A stretch of 64,000 nt of DNA, taken from NCBI GenBank assembly GCA_033558025.1, contig JAUCEF010000013.1, forward strand, positions 4,767,001 through 4,831,000. Direction: 5' to 3'. Below the pieces are notes generated by a model, which saw nothing but the letters and a program-made list of their open reading frames with translations, was not told the DNA's origin and did no database searches. The position numbers and the translations under genes were made by a program. Each line of letters begins with the position of its first letter. Position 1 is the first letter of the stretch. Origin of the DNA: Phytophthora sp. 'mugwort' (taxonomy: Eukaryota > Oomycota > Peronosporomycetes > Peronosporales > Peronosporaceae). Shown here in pieces: positions 58,796 through 64,000 of this stretch.

Positions 58796-60219
58796 TTAGC
58801 AGTCCAGTTCCTCATTCTGGCGTTGGAGTTCACGATCGAGCCGCTCGAGGTCGTCACGATCCAGTTCGCCGCTGCCGTCGCGGTCTAGTTTATGGAACTG
58901 AGAGATGATCCCATCGATGTCGTCTTGGTCAGCCTTGTTGAGTTTCACAAGCATGTAGCACAGATACTCCAACTGTGACACCTTGCCATCTCCATCTGCA
59001 TCCATGTCCAGAAGCTCTTTCATGCTGATTTTGGTCTTCATCACCGACCTCGCGCTGAGTTCGTTAAGGATCGAACCGATACCGTGCGCCACCGTCACCA
59101 CAGCCAATGGCAAATAGAAGATAGCAAAAATCCTCGCACCTTCCGACTTCGGGGAGAGATCACCAAAGCCTACGGTCGTGATCGTGATCATAGTGTAGTA
59201 GAAGCAATCCAAGATTGGCCAGCCTTCAATACCTCCCACAATAAGCCCGGCGAGGATTGAAACAACGATAGGAATAAACGCATGGAAGAGCGCTTTGTTG
59301 CTGTCCGAAAAGATCTTGCGGGCACATCCGGGCAAACTTCCCTGGAATCGTTTCCAATAGGTTTTTGCCTTGTCTCCATTACGGACCTTGGCCTCCTTGT
59401 CTTGAATGCCACTGGTTCCACTGGCTGTTGCTGCTGCATTTTCAACATTGCTCAGTAGCTTTTGAGTCGCCATTTTAGTGACATGCTTTTGGCGCTGAAG
59501 AAACCACGATGCCAATTGACCGAGCGCCACACCAATCGTGAAGATGCCGTAGAATGCGAAGAAGATTGTAAATGCCTTGCCCGCAGTCTTAACAGGAATC
59601 ACGTCACCGTAACCCACCGTCGTAACGATGACCATTGCGTAATATACACAATCCACAACTGTCCACCCTTCCACGAAGTGAAAAACTAAGATGCTTACTG
59701 CTACATACGAAAGCACGAGGCCTAGCGCGACCAGATTGGAGCGCAAACTCTCGTTACCCTTCTGACCGTTCTCAGCGCCTGCAATGATCGTCTGTTGGGC
59801 TACATTCGTGACTGTCCTGTTATTTGATGTCATGGGCATGTCGAACATGGACTGCACAGCAACAACATTTGTGTCAGCTGACAACAATGAAGTATATGCT
59901 TTGCTTACACGATCCAAGTACCTGATCGATACGTGATGCATGAGTCACCTCAGGAGCGTAGCTAGAGTTGTTAGAAGCGTTATCGGGCACAGAGGTCTGT
60001 AACAGCTTGCAAATTAGTCGCCATATCATTGATCATTCCTCTCACGAAATTCAGCAGTCTACGAACCAGACTTGGGACCAATATCACCACGTCAGTGCCT
60101 AGGATCTCATCTCGCTTCGCGTTTATGCTCTGTTGGTATCATTGGGCGATTGCCATTTGTCAGGATCCGATAGTTCAGGCACAGTTTAAGAGCAAACCGC
60201 ATTAACTCACCGTCGCCAT
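58796..60219 (-). CDS. Two-pore-domain K+ channel with two EF hands (TPK type), three exons
   Basis: Reverse-strand exons 60219-60211 (9 nt, MAT), 59996-59922 and 59851-58796 with GT-AG introns (all phase 0) give 379 residues. Two pore units are visible: helix, WTVVDCVYYAMVIV, selectivity filter TTVGYGD (about 110), helix; then WPILDCFYYTMITI, TTVGFGD (about 254), helix. The C-terminus carries two EF hands, DADGDGKVSQLE (about 311) and DRDGSGELDRDD (about 350). This is the plan of plant TPK channels, Ca2+-responsive K+ channels usually of vacuolar membranes. A simple reading would start at MHHVSIRY inside intron 2. The spliced N-terminus (MATTSVPDNASNNSSYAPEV) is open and needs a 9-nt first exon, which is unusual; MFDMPM (59848) is the fallback start. 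Confidence 0.85.
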
Positions 60220-60502
60220 CCTCCGACCAACTCTTGTGACTGTCCCAAGGCGTCGCCGAAAATGCAGCTAGATCAAAGTGAACGACCCATTGCGAAGCAG
60301 CGTCTTTTTGCAGTGCAGTCTCATGCGACCAACAAGCTAAATTTACCATCCTTTATGTAGATCCAACCTTTGTCTTCTAGTACCAAAAAAAAAATGCTGA
60401 GCAGCTTTCAGCTTAAGCTTCGTACTTCAAACGCAATATGAAAATCAAAATTTCGATCGTCCTATTGTCCGTTAATATGCGCAGTTTCTAGCCAAATGCT
60501 TT

Positions 60503-62819
60503 CTAAACTTCTACATCTAATGCATCAGCCATTCCACTACTGATTGAATTATTGACCAAGTAGCTGGTGCCATGACGTTGGAGCGGTGTTCGTGGCTGAA
60601 TGCCCTTCATGTTGTAGTATTGCAGTAGCTGTGTAGGGATTTCTGACAGTGTTTCCTATAATCACGAAACGAAACGTTAGATAAACGTTTACTAACAACT
60701 ATTCAGGCCGTAAGACTGTACCTTAGCTAGTCGCGCGGGATTGCGACGGAACTGGTTAAAGGGGACAAATTGTACACTATACCCCATCCAAAAAAAATTA
60801 CATGGTTAGAAACACGGTTAATCCACAAGAAAAACGATGACAAGGAACGTACATGTCCCGTGCTGCTTGCTGCCGTCTGGAATCGACCAGCACTTTTCCA
60901 TCGGCATCGAGAGCGTTCATAGCGGTAAAGTCGGCATTGCCTACCGCGACAATCACAATAGACAGTGGAAGCGTCGACGCCTGCACTAGTTCGTCAATTG
61001 TCTCCTGCATGTCCATGATCGCTCCATCCGTGATGATAAGCAACACGAAGTATTTAAGATTTCCCCCTCCACCTTGCTCCGCTGGTGCTGAAAACGTCCT
61101 TGCGATAGCTGCAGCCTGATGCACCAGAGGTGCGAACTTCGTTGGACCGTGAAGCTGCACGAACTGGAATGAGTCAGCGTATGTCCTCATAATGCCTCCG
61201 AGTCCCTCTAATTCCGGCTGTGTTGGATCAAACGTCAACGGGAAACAGTGATCCACGACTCCATTGACTAATCCACCAAAGCCGTAGACTGGGAAGCGCT
61301 TGTCCTCGTCGTAGGGCTCTAAAATCGCGCCAGTTGCGGCAATGGCGGCCTGGTAATCATTCATCTGCCCTTGGTAATTTCCACCCATGTAGTGCAGACT
61401 GGATGGATCAGATGGGCTACCGTTCGAAGCCGTGTAATCAATACCAATGATCAAGCTGACCTCGCAGCCACCACGTAAATATTCTGCAAACGTGTGGTAC
61501 TTGAACATCTCAATCTGCTCGAGAACCAGCATGCCGGAATTCTTGTATTTCTTGCCCTTCTTTGCTTGCCTTTCGCGATTAATCAGAGCCATACTGCGAA
61601 GCTCCCCTGTCACAAACTCGGATGCTTTCACCGTACAACTGCCGATGAATTGGTGTTTGCCGCTTTTCTCCCAGTCCAAGCATTCGATCTTCAGCAACCG
61701 GGACAAGTCTCCATTGCAAAGTTGCTGTACACTTAAGGTCGCACGTCGCCACTTTGGGTCGCAATTGTTCATGACAACCTCACTACGCCATACCAGAATC
61801 CACGACGACGCCGCGAGTGGATCAGATCTATCGTCGCGTAACCGATAGATATTCAGGAACGGGTCTGAAGCGCCAAACCAGCCGTCCTTGTTGTCCAACT
61901 TGGACGCAGTAAATCTGACATTGATCATATCAGCACATGTGGAGACTTCTTCAGCGTCAATGACCACGTGGCCGGACAGTTTGTGAACGTGTCCTCTACC
62001 GTTGTCATTTTGCAACAGCTTGAGTACTGCCGACTGACCTTTAGATGACATCAGCTGTCCCATGGTAATCTCCACACACCCTAGAAAATCATGATCCGAC
62101 AATCTTTCCGACGAGCTATCACGGTCAAACACCTCCACTCTCAATCGCTGCACCTCTTCAAAGAAAAAATCAACTTGAAAAGACTTCGCGAACGTCGGAT
62201 CGGGCGTATTCTTGATCGTCTCAGTGCGACCAACTTCTCTCCAACCGTTCTTCTGCGCCTCTTGCATGTAGACCACAATGAACGGGTCCGACTGACTCAG
62301 AAAATCCGATTTCTTCAGTCCCTTGCAGCGGAACCGAAGTTCCACGACGCTGGACGGCGTCGGTGCCATACCATTGGGCATCACGGCCATGGAACTCGTT
62401 GATGACGAGAAGCTGCCAGGCTGCACTGGTCCGTAGCCTCCATGCAACGTGGGTTCACGCAGAAAAGGAGCTGGTGGGGCGCCAGCGTTCTGACTAGGCT
62501 GCTGCGAGCCGTAATTCGACCGAGGAGCATAACTGGGAGGCTGCTGGTTGGAATTATTTTGCTGGACGAAGGAGTCTCTATTGGGAGCTGAGGCCGCAGG
62601 GTTAAGCTGTCCGATATTTGGGTACAATGGAGCTTGGGACCCGTACGCCTGCTGCTGTGTATACGGGGGCTGGACGTAACTCTGGAAAGAGCCACGACGG
62701 TCCTGGAGCGGCGCCTGCGGGTTCACTTGGTAGCCGTAGTTCCGGGTGTCGACGGGGGGCGCCGACGGAGACGAGAGCGAGCGCTCCCTGCCATAGTACG
62801 GAGCCTGCTGTGCGTACAT
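60503..62819 (-). CDS. Copine (two C2 domains plus vWA-like copine domain), three exons
   Basis: Reverse-strand exons 62819-60853, 60776-60722 and 60655-60503 (GT-AG, checked by phase) give 724 residues. The N-terminal 150 residues are Gln/Pro/Tyr/Ser-rich and disordered (QQAPYYGRERSLSS...). C2A spans about 155-290 (LKKSDFLSQSDPFIVVYM) and C2B about 295-430 (DNKDGWFGASDPFLNIYR), both with the Asp ligands for Ca2+. The copine domain follows: IIGIDYTASNG (MIDAS-like), FPVYGFGG, LLIITDGAIMD and IVAVGNADF. The two small 3' exons supply IVQFVPFNQFR and LSEIPTQLLQYYNMKGIQP, the normal copine ending. Copines bind membranes in a Ca2+-dependent way. The frame upstream of the ATG is open but overlaps the neighbour's 3' part. 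Confidence 0.92.
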
Positions 62820-62976
62820 CGCTGCCAATTTGGGAATGAGCTGCCGAATTAGTAGGAAAAGAGCGGCTCCTATTGGATACAGTGAAAATCTATTTTCATG
62901 ATGAGACAGTGTGAAATATCCACCGTTTTTTTCGGTAGTTGGTGAGGAGATATACATGTACATGTATATATTTTCT

Positions 62977-64000
62977 CTAACCGGAAGTATACACTTTGAC
63001 CACGTTCCGCCGCATTCTAGAAGTAAACGCGTCGATGCAAAGAACTGCGAGTAGAAGCACCACGACACTCACGGCGCAGTAAATAACGGCGCGCTCCGCC
63101 TTCAGCACCATTTGCTGGAAAAGATCGAACAGTTCGTTCAGCGCGGAGCGAAACCAAGCTGTAGACGAAAAAAAAAGTCAGATGGTACGGTATTTCGGTG
63201 GGGATTAATTAATACGTACCACAGTTCCCGTTGTACTTGCAATCGGCGATCTTGCTGGCACGTATCGAGTCCGTCACGAACTCGACGGGGGCCTTGAGCT
63301 GGAATTCCGCGTCTTCCAAGAGCTGAGTTTTAGTAGTCAAACCATCTGTGTAGTTTTTTCGTGTTAGTGAGTGGCAAAGAAACTTACCACACGTCTAGAG
63401 CTATAGAACTTACCAAGCAGCGGATGGATTTTGGTGATGAGGCTTGAAACAGTAGCGACAAATGTCTCCAGTTTCTGCTTCTGGTAATATAGCTGGGCAA
63501 CAAATAGCCATTGTTTCTGGATAGCTTCGTTCAGAGATACACCTCGGTCGCTAACGGCACGCCAGCTTTTGTTGAAAACAGTCTGGATTTCCAGGATGTC
63601 ATTCGCAGTCACTAGTTCGCCGTCACCGTCAGGATCCATGAGTTGTTGTATCGTTGAGTTGAGTAAGCCCTGGTGTAGTGTTTCGTTGTATGGTGTGGTG
63701 ACATCGGCATTGACCAAGGCGAGAAGTTTGAGTTTTTCGTAGCGATCGATAACAAAGGTTTCATCCCACGCAAACAGTTCGACCAATGCTTTTTCAGGTT
63801 GGGCAGTAAGCTGCTCTAGGGCAAAGAGCGCTGACATATCATACAATTTTGTAAAGTCAAATCGGTTTGGAGAATCAGCTTCAGGTGTTGGATGAGGTGG
63901 AATGCGAAGGGTTTCGCTAAAAGCGAGCGTTTCGGCCATTTCTGTTGCCTCCACAAAATTTTGATCAAAAAGAAGTCTGTTCACGTCTTCAGCTGACTGA
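62977..64000 (-). CDS. EF-hand protein with C-terminal membrane anchor (5' part outside window)
   Basis: Reverse-strand exons 64000-63415 (open at the window edge), 63345-63220 and 63158-62977, introns GTAAGT...TACACAG and GTACGT...CTACAG, both phase 1. About 297 codons are visible. DPDGDGELVTAND is a canonical EF-hand loop in the first visible exon, in a largely helical context (LTAQPEKALVELFAW..., KQWLFVAQLYYQKQKLE). Near the C-terminus ERAVIYCAVSVVVLLLAVLC is a single transmembrane helix followed by a short basic tail (SRMRRNVVKVYTSG). Not recognised as a named family. Its stop is 158 bp upstream of the copine ATG, same strand. Confidence 0.7.

Noticed and set aside
60107..60349. 80-codon frame starting MVNLACWSHETALQ on the reverse strand
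   Set aside because: Overlaps exon 1 and intron 1 of the K+ channel in another frame; no domain. It probably reflects the channel 5' leader.
62820..63068. In-frame extension of the copine upstream of its ATG (SWCFYSQFFAST...)
   Set aside because: Starts at a non-ATG codon and runs through the 3' coding exon and 3' flank of the neighbouring membrane-protein gene.
1..64000. CRISPR arrays, bacterial operons, phage genes or rRNA
   Set aside because: None seen; gene structure is eukaryotic throughout.

Overview
This looks like a nuclear contig from an oomycete, most likely Phytophthora or a close relative. The evidence is compact genes with short GT-AG introns (about 60-90 bp), many intronless genes, oomycete-type families (bZIP-related paralogs, a DA2-type RING protein, a secreted serine protease with a Thr/Ser/Pro tail, a signal-peptide protein with a degenerate RXLR-like site), and a typical oomycete repeat set (plant-type mariner, hAT, pogo-like, Tc1-like and Crypton elements). 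No species is claimed; it was read by eye without database searches.

Layout. 1-17.4 kb is a conserved block: the 5' part of a DEAD-box helicase (DDX49/Dbp8 type), a 14-kb single-exon HERC-like HECT ubiquitin ligase, and a divergent secreted trypsin-like protease. 19.1-23.9 kb holds two tandem, nearly collinear sugar-porter genes that share upstream and downstream elements. 24.5-40.7 kb is a repeat island made almost entirely of dead transposons: a pogo/CENP-B-like element, two DD39D mariner-like elements with introns, two BED-finger hAT elements (one interrupted), a decayed coiled-coil gene and a Crypton tyrosine-recombinase element with inverted, repeat-rich ends. 41.0-44.3 kb is again conserved: a four-exon SPC25 kinetochore gene, RBM48 (minor spliceosome) and a five-exon DA2-like RING gene. 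44.4-49.2 kb is a second decayed stretch with a Tc1-like element (DD34E) carrying perfect 34-bp inverted repeats and a TA target duplication. 49.2-64 kb is gene-rich: a TMEM185-like membrane protein, an NMNAT-like adenylyltransferase with a long N-terminal extension, a secreted acidic repeat protein, two bZIP-related paralogs, a two-pore K+ channel with EF hands, a copine, and the 3' part of an EF-hand/C-terminal-anchor membrane protein.

How the genes relate. There is no operon logic. Housekeeping functions (ribosome biogenesis, ubiquitin ligation, chromosome segregation, NAD synthesis, minor splicing) sit in dense blocks separated by repeat islands. Lineage-specific or environment-facing genes (protease, sugar transporters, secreted acidic protein, bZIP pair) lie at or near the edges of those blocks. 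At the right end three adjacent genes (EF-hand K+ channel, C2-domain copine, EF-hand membrane protein) all have calcium-linked domains. Exon coordinates are from reading splice sites and phases by eye. Several long frames begin at non-ATG codons and the first ATG was used instead.
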